Origin: JBBQWS01 sp038210415
GTDB lineage: Bacteria; Actinomycetota; Actinomycetes; Prado026
DNA length: 62,688 bases
Direction: 5' to 3'
NCBI GenBank assembly: GCA_038210415.1
Contig: JBBQWS010000014.1
Coordinates: forward strand, 1 to 62,688
Of the stretch, positions 7,554 to 16,098 are shown piece by piece (positions within the stretch are counted from its first letter, which is position 1; the number at the start of each line of letters is the position of its first letter). The position numbers were made by a program, and so were the translations under genes. The notes under the pieces were generated by a model that was not told the DNA's origin, ran no database searches, and saw only the letters and a program-made list of their open reading frames with translations.

Positions 7554-8543
7554 ATGCCACGAAGAGCAGGTACCTCCTTCGCCGTCATCGAGGCAATCGC
7601 CTGGGCCCAAGGCGGGCTGGTCACCTCACGCCAGCTGGCCGAAGCAGCCGTCGCCTCGTCGACGACCCGGCACCGGATCCGGTCCGGTGGACCGTGGCGG
7701 CGCGTGCTCCCCACCGTCTACCAGGTCTTCCACGGACCGCTGACCCCCGCGCAGCGTGAGCAGGCCGCCGTGCTCTACGCCGGGCCTGGCGCGATGTTGA
7801 CCGGCGGGGCCGCGCTGCGCCGACATCTCGTGCGCTACCTGCCGAACGACCCGCTCGAGACGCCGGTGCATGTTCTCGTGCCCCACACCCGGCGCCCGCG
7901 AAGCATCGGCTTCGTGCTGGTCGAACGCACGCACCGGCTGCCCGCACCGCACCAGCCCGATCCCCTGCCGACGGTGCCGCTCGTTCGGGCAGTCGTCGAC
8001 GCGGCCAGGCGTTGCACCGAACGGCGGGCGGTGCGGGCACTGGCGAGCGAGGTGGTCCAGTCCGGTCGATCGAGCCTGCCCGATCTTCGCGACGAGCTAT
8101 CTGTGTCTCAACGCCGAGGGTCGGCGCTGCTTCGTGACGTGCTCGCCGACCTCGAAGCCGGCACCCGATCGGCACCGGAGGCCGAGCTACGTGACCTCGT
8201 CCTGGGCTGGGGGCTGCCCGAACCTCGCTGGAACCCGACTCTGTCGGCCGACAACGGCCGGACGGTCTTCGTACCCGACGGCTACTACGCCGACGTCGGC
8301 GTCGCGCTCGAGGTCAACAGCCACGAGCACCACGGGTACGGCGAAGCGTTCGAGGCAACCGAGCGACGGCAGGCGCGGCTGGCCGCCCTCGGCATCCTCG
8401 TCGTCCCGATCACGCCCTACCGAATTCGGGCCGACCCCTCGGGCGTGGCTCGCGACATCGGCTCGGCCCTGCGCGCGGCCACCGGTCGGCCACGTCCCGC
8501 CGTACGCGTGGAACGCGACCTGGCCGAACCGGGGTTCACGTGA
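7554..8543 (+). CDS. AbiEi-like N-terminal domain plus DUF559-type (Vsr-like) endonuclease-fold protein
   Basis: The 329-residue protein begins with a winged-helix segment like the AbiEi antitoxin N-terminus (QGGLVTSRQLAEA, then RIRSGGPWRRVLPTVYQV). The C-terminus resembles the DUF559/restriction-endonuclease fold: FVPDGYYADVGVALEVNSHEHHG, with Asp and Glu spaced as in a D-(x)n-E-x-(N/K) nuclease site. The usual Lys is replaced by Asn, so nuclease activity is uncertain. Such proteins are common in actinobacteria, often in several copies and without a partner toxin. No AbiEii toxin is nearby. GAGG precedes the ATG by 8 nt. The gene lies between inverted copies of a short repeat, so it may be mobile. 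Confidence 0.7.
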   Translation: MPRRAGTSFAVIEAIAWAQGGLVTSRQLAEAAVASSTTRHRIRSGGPWRRVLPTVYQVFHGPLTPAQREQAAVLYAGPGAMLTGGAALRRHLVRYLPNDPLETPVHVLVPHTRRPRSIGFVLVERTHRLPAPHQPDPLPTVPLVRAVVDAARRCTERRAVRALASEVVQSGRSSLPDLRDELSVSQRRGSALLRDVLADLEAGTRSAPEAELRDLVLGWGLPEPRWNPTLSADNGRTVFVPDGYYADVGVALEVNSHEHHGYGEAFEATERRQARLAALGILVVPITPYRIRADPSGVARDIGSALRAATGRPRPAVRVERDLAEPGFT

Positions 8544-8556
8544 GTGTCGAAGAAAC

Positions 8557-8603
8557 TCGACCTAGTCGCATGAAGGGACCCTTGTGGCGAAAGGGGAGGG
8601 GGT
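8557..8603 (+). repeat. Dispersed repeat, right copy, followed by a G-rich tract
   Basis: CTAGTCGCATGAAGGGACCC and then TTGTGGCGAAAGGGGAGG match the left copy at 7434-7480 in inverted orientation. AAGGGACCCTT is itself an imperfect palindrome. The following bases (to about 8627) contain four runs of four to six G separated by 1-7 nt, a G-quadruplex motif on the plus strand, and end just before the glyS stop codon. Confidence 0.6.
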
Positions 8604-8637
8604 GGCGGGGGAACGGTTGGGGGGAAGCGGTCGGTGG

Positions 8638-10017
8638 TCAGCAGGAGGGCAGGCGGGCAGCAAGGTATTCCGCGACCTGGTCGATCGCGATCCGCTCCTG
8701 GGCCATCGAGTCGCGCTCGCGCACCGTGACGGCGTGGTCGTCCAGGGTCTCGAAGTCGACCGTGACGCAGTACGGCGTGCCGATCTCGTCCTGCCTGCGG
8801 TAGCGCCGACCGATCGCGCCCGCGTCGTCGAACTCGACGTTCCAGCGCTGGCGCAGCTCGGCGGCCAGATCGCGCGCCTTCGGCGAGAGGTCCGCGTTGC
8901 GCGACAGCGGCAGCACCGCCGCCTTGACCGGGGCCAGCCGGGGGTCGAACCGCATCACGACCCGCTTCTCCATGCCCCCCTTCGCGTTCGGCGCCTCCTC
9001 CTCGGCGTACGCGTCCATCAGGAACGCCAGCACCGCGCGGGTCAGCCCGGCCGCGGGCTCGATGACGTACGGCGTATAGCGCTCGCCCTTGTCGACGTCG
9101 AGGTAGGTGAGGTTCGCGCCGGACGCCGCCGCGTGCGTCTTGAGGTCGAAGTCGGTGCGGTTCGCCACGCCCTCGAGCTCGGAGAACTCCTGCCCGCCGA
9201 ACAGGAACCGGTACTCGATGTCGACCGTGCGCTTGGAGTAGTGCGAGAGCTTCTCGGCCGGGTGCTCGAAGTAGCGCAGGTTGTCCGGGTTGATGCCGAG
9301 CCCGACGTACCAGTCCCAGCGTTCCTGCAGCCAGTACTCGTGCCAGCCCTCGTCGGTGCCCGGCTCGACGAAGAACTCCATCTCCATCTGCTCGAACTCG
9401 CGGGTCCGGAAGATGAAGTTGCCCGGGGTGATCTCGTTGCGGAAGCTCTTGCCGGTCTGCGCGATGCCGAACGGGGGCTTCTTCCGCGCGGACGTCATCA
9501 CGTTCAGGAAGTTCAAGAAGATGCCCTGTGCGGTCTCGGGCCGAAGGTAGGCGAGCCCTTCCTCCGACTCCACCGGGCCCAGGTAGGTCTTGAGCAGTCC
9601 CGAGAACAGCCGCGGCTCGGTCCAGGCGCCGCGGGTGCCACAGCTGGGGCACGGGACGTCGCCGAAGCCCTCAGGCGCCTTGCCGTGCTTGGCCTCGTAT
9701 ACCTCCTCGAGGTGGTCGGCGCGGTACCGCTTGTGGCAGGACTGACACTCGATCAGCGGATCCGTGAACGTCTCGACGTGCCCGGACGCGACCCAGGTCT
9801 GGGTCGGCAGGATGACCGCAGAGTCGAGGCCGACCACGTCGTCGCGGCTACGCACCATCGACTGCCACCACTGACGCCGGACGTTCTCCTTGAGCTCGAC
9901 GCCGAGGGGTCCGTAGTCCCACGCCGACCGGCTGCCGCCGTAGATCTCGCCGCTCGGGTACACGAAGCCCCGGCGCTTGGCGAGGCTGACGATGGTGTCG
10001 ACGAGGTCGGCGGCCAC
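8638..10017 (-). CDS. glyS: Glycine-tRNA ligase (homodimeric class II)
   Basis: Charges tRNA-Gly. The 459-residue product has the N-terminal RGFVYPSGEIYGG motif, a CxxC...CxxC zinc segment (CQSCHKRY and CPSCGTRG), motif 2 (QTGKSFRNEITPGNF) and motif 3 (GLTRAVLAFL), with an anticodon-binding domain at the end. This is the alpha2 type found in actinobacteria, not the alpha2beta2 enzyme. The GTG at 10017 is chosen: GATGGAG lies 8 nt upstream and it gives the expected length. A longer open frame upstream is not supported. No T-box was seen. Confidence 0.96.
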   Translation of the reverse strand: MAADLVDTIVSLAKRRGFVYPSGEIYGGSRSAWDYGPLGVELKENVRRQWWQSMVRSRDDVVGLDSAVILPTQTWVASGHVETFTDPLIECQSCHKRYRADHLEEVYEAKHGKAPEGFGDVPCPSCGTRGAWTEPRLFSGLLKTYLGPVESEEGLAYLRPETAQGIFLNFLNVMTSARKKPPFGIAQTGKSFRNEITPGNFIFRTREFEQMEMEFFVEPGTDEGWHEYWLQERWDWYVGLGINPDNLRYFEHPAEKLSHYSKRTVDIEYRFLFGGQEFSELEGVANRTDFDLKTHAAASGANLTYLDVDKGERYTPYVIEPAAGLTRAVLAFLMDAYAEEEAPNAKGGMEKRVVMRFDPRLAPVKAAVLPLSRNADLSPKARDLAAELRQRWNVEFDDAGAIGRRYRRQDEIGTPYCVTVDFETLDDHAVTVRERDSMAQERIAIDQVAEYLAARLPSC

Positions 10018-10076
10018 GGGGATTGCTCCATCCGGTGCGAGGCTGGCAGGAGCGCCAAGGGTACCGGGGAGTCCGG

Positions 10077-10511
10077 TCAGCCCTCGCCGCCGCCAGTCAG
10101 GCCCAGCTCGGGCCCGGGCGGCTCCAGCCCGGTCGGTACGTGCGGGGCCGCGGCCTCGCCGAGGCGGGTCGACCCCGCGTCGGCGGCCAGCCCCGACGCC
10201 CCGGCGAGACCATGTGACCCCTGGCCGACCGCCTCGATCAACTCGTACGCGGTCGGTTCGTCGACCGCCAGCGACAGCAACGGGATCGCGTCGACCTTCA
10301 CCTCGTAGGCGGACAGTGCCCGCCGGTAGGCGCCCACGGAGTCCCACTCGGTCGACAGCAGCCACAGCCATGCGTCATCGGTGGCGCGACCGATCCGGCC
10401 GGACCGCCAGCCGGGCCGCTCCGCCATCGAGGCGAGGGCGACCTTGGCCCGCAGCACGAAGTCCGGCGCGAGGGCGGGTTCAACCCGGTAGCGCGTCACG
10501 ACAAGCACCAC
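10077..10511 (-). CDS. Antibiotic-biosynthesis-monooxygenase (ABM) fold protein
   Basis: The first about 95 residues have the ferredoxin-like ABM pattern: VVTRYRVEPALAPDFVLRAK, then a Gly/Arg turn, then WLWLLSTEWDSVGAYRRALSAYEV. ABM proteins include heme- and quinol-acting monooxygenases, but many are of unknown role. The C-terminal 40 residues are low complexity (Gly/Pro/Ala). The GTG start at 10511 has AGGAG 4 nt upstream. It is divergent from the small membrane protein and 60 bp upstream of glyS, so possibly cotranscribed with it. Confidence 0.75.
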   Translation of the reverse strand: MVLVVTRYRVEPALAPDFVLRAKVALASMAERPGWRSGRIGRATDDAWLWLLSTEWDSVGAYRRALSAYEVKVDAIPLLSLAVDEPTAYELIEAVGQGSHGLAGASGLAADAGSTRLGEAAAPHVPTGLEPPGPELGLTGGGEG

Positions 10512-10571
10512 GGGGCTCCTGGACGGTGCGACGATAGAGACCTCATCGTCGCACCAACCCTGGAGCCCGCG

Positions 10572-10922
10572 TTGACGTCGCAGTCCCGCAACCCCCGCCG
10601 CAGCGGCAACCCGGCCGTCCGTGCCGGCTCGGCGTCGGGTTCCCCCGCCCGCGCCGAGCTCGAGAAGCGCAGCCGGCCGATCCTGGTGCGGCTGGCCGCC
10701 GTGCCCAGGCTAGCGGTCCTGCTCACGTTCTTGGTGTGGCTGCTGGCCGGGCTGCTGCTCCCTCACATCGTCGGCGGAGTCCTGCTGATCGCACTTGCAG
10801 CCGCACTGACTTGGCTCGTCGCGGTCTCCTGGCCGATCCTTGCGGCCGGCCCCCGCGTCCTCCGGGTGGTCACTCTCGCGCTCGTCCTCGGCGGCGGTGT
10901 TCGGCGCCTGATCGCGGGTTGA
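10572..10922 (+). CDS. Small two-to-three-helix membrane protein (DUF6703-like)
   Basis: The 116-residue protein has a basic, Ser/Arg-rich cytoplasmic N-terminus (about 45 residues). It is followed by hydrophobic segments at about 47-63, 66-80 and 88-108. The start is a TTG with GGAG 6 nt upstream; no ATG or GTG is better placed. Similar short proteins sit near glyS in other actinobacteria. No function is known to me. Confidence 0.65.
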   Translation: MTSQSRNPRRSGNPAVRAGSASGSPARAELEKRSRPILVRLAAVPRLAVLLTFLVWLLAGLLLPHIVGGVLLIALAAALTWLVAVSWPILAAGPRVLRVVTLALVLGGGVRRLIAG

Positions 10923-10947
10923 CCCGGCAACGGCACCCGCACACCGC

Positions 10948-13158
10948 CTACGTCGTATAGCGGAAGTAGATCCAGCCTGAGGATGTCGCGGCGTTGACCG
11001 TGTCGCTCGGCAGGACAGCGCGGACGCGGAAGGGCACCCCCAGCGGGTGGCTGGCTGGTTCGTACGCGCTGGCATAGCTGTACGCCGAGAAGGGTCGGCA
11101 GGCCGTGGTCGACACTGCTCTCCACACCGTCCCCACAAACGTCTGGGTCTCGAATGCGACGCAGCCGACCGCGCCTCGGGGCGGAGAGATGAGCAACGTG
11201 GCCAACGGCTTCGCGCTGCTGTGGTTCAGCAAGTACACGCCGGAGTAGGAGTAGGCCGAGAGGTGGAACGCGAACCCGGCCAGCGCCGTCGCGTACGTGG
11301 CAGCCACCGCTGGCGCGTGATCGGAGTCGCCCGCGAAACGGACCTGGTAGGAGATGTGCCGGTACATGTTGACCGAGAACGAGTAGTTGCCCCAGGCGTC
11401 GACGGTCGCAGTCCGCACGTGGGTCCATGCGGCACTGCCGCCATACACGTACTCGTCGATCTCGACCTGCCGTCTGGTCGTCGGCTGACCGAGATGCACG
11501 CTGTACGTCGCCAAGCCGCCGTAGCGGAAGACCCGGCCGCTGGCCGTGAACGTGAGCGGAGTGGCGGGCCGCGAGACGTCGACGACCGTTGTGGCTTCGA
11601 CCGCCGAGTGCACGGGGTCGCCGGCATAGCTGAAGCGGTAGGTCGACGGACCTCCGCTTCGCGGCACGTCCCGAACGGTGGCTCCACCGGATCCGTCCGT
11701 GGCGACGTCCGGCAGGGCGACGGTGCCCGCCAGGTCCGTCCGGCTGACCTGGAGCGTCCGCCCCGCCAGCGGCTGACCGCGAACGGTCAGCACCGCGACC
11801 TTCGTCACCTGGGCACCCCGAGCGGCAGCATCCTGCCCGCTGGTAAGCAGGTCGGTCGGAGCGTTTGGGTTCGTGGCCCGGTACGACACCCAGCCGTGGG
11901 CAGCCGCGGTGGCGGCGCCACAGTGCGCCTCGAACATGGCCGAGAACCTGAGGACGGCGCCGCTGGTCGGATCCCGGACCAGCTCAAGCACCGTGAACTG
12001 TCCGGTCTCGGTCGCACAGTAGGCGACTGGGTAGAAGGCCAAGCGCGCAGCGGCCGAGTTCTGCGGCGTGGCCCCGAAGTACGTGTGACCGCTCTGCAGC
12101 TGTTGTCCCGCCGGCGGTCCGAATGCGGCCGATTCGTACTGCCACAATTCACCGACCCTGACGATGATCTCGTCGCCGTTCGGATTCGCGGTGCCGACGC
12201 CGGCGACGATCGTGTGGTTCTGATCGGTCGTCGTCACTGCGTTGTACGGTCCGACCAGGAGGTCGTCAGGGTCTCCTCGAGTGATCAGCCCGGAAGTGCC
12301 AGAAACACCGGTGCCGCTGAGCTGCACGACGTGCAGTCCCGCAGTACTCGTGTCACTCATGTTGAGCGCGGCGTGGGCGACCCCCGCCCGCAACGGGACG
12401 AACTGCAGGCGGACCTCGCAGGTAGCTCCCGGCACCACGACAGCCGAGCAAGTGTCGTCGACGAACCGGAACTCGTCGGCATCGGCTCCGGTGACGCTGA
12501 TGCCCAGCTGGCTGAACGGACGCGCCGACGTGTTCGTGAACCACACCGGGGCCGAGCGCGCGATGCGCAGGGGACCCGGCTGCAGGGTGGACTCGGGCCA
12601 AGAAAGCGACGCCGGCGCGATCGCCACCTCCGGGTCCGCCTGGGGTTCGTTCAGCCGGATCTCGCCGAACAGGGGCGGGGCACCTGCGTAGAGGCAGTGG
12701 TGCTCGTAGCTGATCCAGAGTCGGTTGACCTGGCCGGCGCCGTCGACCCCGATGTCGTGGACGGTGAAGTCGCTCTGTGGAGCTGGGCAGGACACGCCGC
12801 CCTGCTGCTCGATGTCGAAGCCGCCTGCGGTACCTGGGGACGCAGGGCTCGACACGCTCAGATAGGTCCCAGGCTGAAGGCTCAGGCCCAGAGGTGGAGC
12901 GATGCCGATCGTGTATTGCGAGACCTTGATCGTCACCCCGCTGGCAGGTGACCCGGTCACGAGGAACGCGTCGTGCGCCGGCGTGAAGAGCAGGGTTCTT
13001 GCCCCGGCGACCGGGTCGCCACCTGAGTTCATGGTGATGTCCGACGCGGTGACGGAAGCGGCATGGGCGGCCTCCGCGGACCCGCCCGTCCAGGCCAGCG
13101 TCACCAGGACGATCGCGACAGCTGACGCGGCCCCGCGTGCCCGTCGGTGAACTCCCAC
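10948..13158 (-). CDS. Large secreted protein with duplicated module, HYDIN-like and Ig-like domains
   Basis: The 736-residue product has a signal peptide (about 1-34, ending AHA). A module of about 150 residues appears twice (about 35-185 and 286-435): both copies carry a TYL/TYF segment, a Cys-containing middle with QFTV or DFTV, and an EHHC or EAHC Cys near the end. Between them lies an ASPM/HYDIN-type Ig domain ending VVQLSGTGVSG. Two Ig-like repeats and a C-terminal beta domain follow. No sortase motif, transmembrane anchor or enzyme motif is seen, so it is probably released or loosely wall-bound. AGGGGGAG precedes the GTG start. Function unknown; adhesion or surface display is a guess. 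Confidence 0.7.
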   Translation of the reverse strand: MGVHRRARGAASAVAIVLVTLAWTGGSAEAAHAASVTASDITMNSGGDPVAGARTLLFTPAHDAFLVTGSPASGVTIKVSQYTIGIAPPLGLSLQPGTYLSVSSPASPGTAGGFDIEQQGGVSCPAPQSDFTVHDIGVDGAGQVNRLWISYEHHCLYAGAPPLFGEIRLNEPQADPEVAIAPASLSWPESTLQPGPLRIARSAPVWFTNTSARPFSQLGISVTGADADEFRFVDDTCSAVVVPGATCEVRLQFVPLRAGVAHAALNMSDTSTAGLHVVQLSGTGVSGTSGLITRGDPDDLLVGPYNAVTTTDQNHTIVAGVGTANPNGDEIIVRVGELWQYESAAFGPPAGQQLQSGHTYFGATPQNSAAARLAFYPVAYCATETGQFTVLELVRDPTSGAVLRFSAMFEAHCGAATAAAHGWVSYRATNPNAPTDLLTSGQDAAARGAQVTKVAVLTVRGQPLAGRTLQVSRTDLAGTVALPDVATDGSGGATVRDVPRSGGPSTYRFSYAGDPVHSAVEATTVVDVSRPATPLTFTASGRVFRYGGLATYSVHLGQPTTRRQVEIDEYVYGGSAAWTHVRTATVDAWGNYSFSVNMYRHISYQVRFAGDSDHAPAVAATYATALAGFAFHLSAYSYSGVYLLNHSSAKPLATLLISPPRGAVGCVAFETQTFVGTVWRAVSTTACRPFSAYSYASAYEPASHPLGVPFRVRAVLPSDTVNAATSSGWIYFRYTT

Positions 13159-13329
13159 GACTCCCCCTTGTGTCGACCCCGGAGACGAGCCGCCTGATCA
13201 TGAACGATAGGCGCTGGAGCGGCGCAATCGACGAACTTCGCGGAGTGGATCGTCGGCGGCAGAGTCACACCTTGAGATCAAATCCGCTGGTCGGCGTGGC
13301 GCGGCAGCAAACAGGGTCATACTCAGCAG

Positions 13330-13554
13330 GTGAGCACTCACCGCCCCGCCGCCCCGCGACGCTCCCCGAACAGTCCTTTCAAGGACCGTGTGCCCGCCCC
13401 GGTGGAGGTGTTCGAGGTCGACGACCGCGTCAGTCACGACACGCACGGCCTGGGCCAGGTCGTCAGCCTGGTCAACGGGAACTCAGTTCTCGTCCGGTTC
13501 GGCGAGGAGAAGCTGCTCATCGCGACGCCGTACCCCAAGCTGCACAAGCTCTAG
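13330..13554 (+). CDS. Small CarD/Tudor-like domain protein
   Basis: The 74-residue protein has a 25-residue basic tail and then a small beta barrel, VEVFEVDDRVSHDTHGLGQVV...VLVRFGEEK. This resembles the RNA-polymerase-interacting N-terminal domain of CarD and other KOW/Tudor-like folds. Conserved small actinobacterial proteins of this form are annotated only as hypothetical. The GTG start lies 6 nt after CATACT, so the mRNA may be leaderless. A role in transcription is inference only. It is convergent with the permease pair. Confidence 0.6.
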   Translation: MSTHRPAAPRRSPNSPFKDRVPAPVEVFEVDDRVSHDTHGLGQVVSLVNGNSVLVRFGEEKLLIATPYPKLHKL

Positions 13555-13556
13555 CC

Positions 13557-14270
13557 CTACTCGTACGGGTTGGTCGGCCTTCGCACCTGGACGACCGTGG
13601 CGACCTTGACGTTCGGGATCGCGTCGTCGCGCTGGGTCCCTCCGCCGGGCACCCAGGAGCCGACCACCTCGACCCACGTGTCGGTCGCGAACGCCGGCGC
13701 GCCGATGGTCCGGATCCGGAACGGCTGTGCGTCCGCGGCGCAGCACGAGATCTGCATCTTGGTGAGGTACCAACCGCCGCCCGGCGCGGGCGTGACGAAC
13801 CCCACCATGCGCACGGTGCGTCCGGCCAGGGTCTTGCCGTCGTCCCACACCGCGCGCAACGCGAAGTCGACCACGCCGATGTCGACCGGGTCCGGCTTCG
13901 GCAGGACCGGCAGGGCCGCTGCGGAGTCGGCCGGCGGCGGGATCGAAGATCGAGTGCGGTCGGCCGCAAACGCTCCGAGCGGTGGTGGCGCGATGAGGAA
14001 CACCGTGAGCACGGGCAGCAGCAGCAACCAGGCCGCGCGGGTGCCACCGGGTCCGTGCCCGTGGCCGTCGTCCTCGTGCTCGGACGCTTCAGCGGGCTGG
14101 CCCGACCGAACGGCCCCCCACACCCCGAGCACCGCCAGGATCGCACCGGAGAGCGTGAGGTAGACCCCGAGCCCCGGCTTGACGTAGTTCTGGTAGGCGC
14201 CCGAGAGCGAGAGCCTGAGCAGCGCACCGCCGAGCAGCACGAGCAGCACGCTCTGCACCTCGCGCCTCAC
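13557..14270 (-). CDS. TIGR03943-family (YcgQ-like) membrane protein, partner of the upstream permease
   Basis: The 237-residue protein has two N-terminal hydrophobic segments, a His-rich linker (HEDDGHGHG), a third membrane segment, and a C-terminal extracytoplasmic domain holding the family hallmark CCAADAQPF. The GTG start overlaps the permease stop as GTGA, so the two are translationally coupled and probably form one complex. The pair is widespread. The His-rich linker and Cys-Cys motif suggest metal handling, but the substrate is not established. Confidence 0.8.
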   Translation of the reverse strand: MRREVQSVLLVLLGGALLRLSLSGAYQNYVKPGLGVYLTLSGAILAVLGVWGAVRSGQPAEASEHEDDGHGHGPGGTRAAWLLLLPVLTVFLIAPPPLGAFAADRTRSSIPPPADSAAALPVLPKPDPVDIGVVDFALRAVWDDGKTLAGRTVRMVGFVTPAPGGGWYLTKMQISCCAADAQPFRIRTIGAPAFATDTWVEVVGSWVPGGGTQRDDAIPNVKVATVVQVRRPTNPYE

Positions 14271-15283
14271 AGCAACCACGCCCCGACCGCGACGCTGACC
14301 AGGATGGCGGTGACGAACGTCATCGGCGCGAACCGCATCGCGAACGACCGTCCGAACGCCCCGGTCTGCATCGCGATGAGCTTGACGTCGACGGTCGGCC
14401 CGACCACGAGGAAGGTCAGCCGCGATGTCAGCGAGAACTGGGTCAGGCTGGCTGCGACGAACGCGTCTGCCTCCGAGCAGATGGCCAGGATCACGGCCAG
14501 GCCGGCCATGAACAGCACCGAGAAGACGGCGTGACCGGCCACGGCCTGCAACCACTCGCGGGGCACGAGCACGTTGAGGGCAGCTGCTGTGAGTCCGCCG
14601 ACGACGAGGTAGCCGCCAGCCGAGAGGAAGTCGTGCTGCACGGAGGTGCGGAACGCGTCGAAGCGATGCATCCCACTCAGGTCGGGCCGAGGCGACGGCT
14701 TCATCCACCCGGCGCGACCGAACCGGGCCCAGAGCCAGCCGACGACGATCGCAGTCGCCAACGACGCGACGAACCGGGCCAGCACCATCATCGGCCGCCC
14801 GGGGAAGGCCACCGACGTCGCGACCAGAACCACTGGGTTGATGGCTGGCGCCGAGAGCAGGAACGCGAGCGCGGCAGACGGGGCCACACCGCGAGCCACG
14901 AGCCCCCCGGCGATGGGCACCGACGCGCACTCGCACCCGGGCAGCAGCGCCCCCGCCGAAGCCGCGACCGGCACCGCCAAGGCCGTGTTCGCGGGCAGGG
15001 CCCGGGTCCAGAACGCGGGCGGCACGAACGCCGCGATCGCCCCCGAGATCAGCACCCCGAGCACGAGGAAGGGCATGGCCTGCACGCAGATCGCCACGAA
15101 GATCGTCGCGAAGGCCTGGAGCGCCGGGTGGCCGTCGAACAGCCCGGCGATCCAGCGCTGCGACAGCAGCAGCACCAGCAGACCCACGGTGAGGACCTCG
15201 AGCGACCCGATGCTCCGCCGGGGCCGGCTGGCTGGATCGGGCGCATCACCCGGAGTGACCTGCTGGGTGGGCGTCGTCGTCAC
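14267..15283 (-). CDS. Permease of the UPF0718/ArsP-like family
   Basis: The 338-residue integral membrane protein has about eight to ten hydrophobic segments. It carries the characteristic PGCECASVPIAGGL loop and a second SAPAINP motif in a half-repeat. Relatives export organoarsenicals (ArsP) or have unknown substrates. A Cys-x-Cys near the membrane is conserved here. The GTG at 15283 overlaps the uppS stop as GTGA, so it ends an uppS-permease-TIGR03943 operon. The exact substrate is not predictable. Confidence 0.83.
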   Translation of the reverse strand: MTTTPTQQVTPGDAPDPASRPRRSIGSLEVLTVGLLVLLLSQRWIAGLFDGHPALQAFATIFVAICVQAMPFLVLGVLISGAIAAFVPPAFWTRALPANTALAVPVAASAGALLPGCECASVPIAGGLVARGVAPSAALAFLLSAPAINPVVLVATSVAFPGRPMMVLARFVASLATAIVVGWLWARFGRAGWMKPSPRPDLSGMHRFDAFRTSVQHDFLSAGGYLVVGGLTAAALNVLVPREWLQAVAGHAVFSVLFMAGLAVILAICSEADAFVAASLTQFSLTSRLTFLVVGPTVDVKLIAMQTGAFGRSFAMRFAPMTFVTAILVSVAVGAWLL

Positions 15284-16050
15284 GTGGCCGTTCCGTATCG
15301 GCGTTCGCGGGCGGCGTACGCCTCGATCGCCTGCCACAGGTGCCGGCGGTCGAAGTCGGGCCAGAGCACGTCGAGGAAGACGAGCTCGGCGTAGGCCGCC
15401 TGCCAGGGCAGGAAGTTGGAGGTGCGCTGCTCGCCGGACGATCGCAGAAACAGGTCGACGTCAGGCATGTCCGGCTCGTCGAGGTAGGAGGCGAACACCT
15501 TCTCGGTGATCTTGTCCGGCGAGAGGCGGCCGGCGCGGACGTCGCGCGCGAGCGCTGCAGCGGCATCGGCGATCTCGGCCCGGCCGCCGTAGTTGACGCA
15601 CATGGTCAAGGTCAGGGTCGAGTTGTCGGCGGTCAGCCGCTCGGCCGCCTCGAGCTCGTCGATGACGCTCTTCCACAGCCGCGGCCGACGCCCGGCCCAG
15701 CGCACGCGGACGCCCAGCTCGTTCATCTCGTCCCGGCGCCGCCGGATGACGTCACGATTGAAGCCCATGAGGAAGCGGACCTCGTCGGGCGACCGCTTCC
15801 AGTTCTCGGTCGAGAACGCGTACGCCGAGATCCATTGCACGCCGACCTCGATGGCGCCCTCGACGACGTCGAACAACGCCGCCTCGCCGGCCTGGTGACC
15901 CTGGGTGCGCGCCAGACCGCGCTGGCTGGCCCAGCGACCGTTGCCGTCCATCACGAGGGCCACGTGCTTGGGGACAGCGTCCTTGGGCAGCTCGGGGGGT
16001 CGGGCCCCGCTCGGGTGGGCGGTGGGGGGCCGCACGGGGCGTCGACGCAC
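15280..16050 (-). CDS. uppS: Isoprenyl diphosphate synthase (UppS, cis-prenyltransferase)
   Basis: Makes the polyprenyl carrier for peptidoglycan and wall glycan synthesis by adding isopentenyl units to an allylic diphosphate. Motifs are MDGNGRWA (Asp metal ligand), STENWKRS, NYGGR, DLFLRSSGEQR and the SNFLPWQ loop. The GTG at 16050 gives 256 residues and the expected N-terminus RRRPVRPPTAHPSG. An alternative GTG at 16095, just after the recO stop, would add 15 residues. It is cotranscribed with recO upstream and the permease pair downstream. Confidence 0.94.
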   Translation of the reverse strand: MRRRPVRPPTAHPSGARPPELPKDAVPKHVALVMDGNGRWASQRGLARTQGHQAGEAALFDVVEGAIEVGVQWISAYAFSTENWKRSPDEVRFLMGFNRDVIRRRRDEMNELGVRVRWAGRRPRLWKSVIDELEAAERLTADNSTLTLTMCVNYGGRAEIADAAAALARDVRAGRLSPDKITEKVFASYLDEPDMPDVDLFLRSSGEQRTSNFLPWQAAYAELVFLDVLWPDFDRRHLWQAIEAYAARERRYGTAT

Positions 16051-16098
16051 CCCTCGAGGGTAACCCGCGGAGCCGGGTCGACCCGCGCCGTCCACAGG

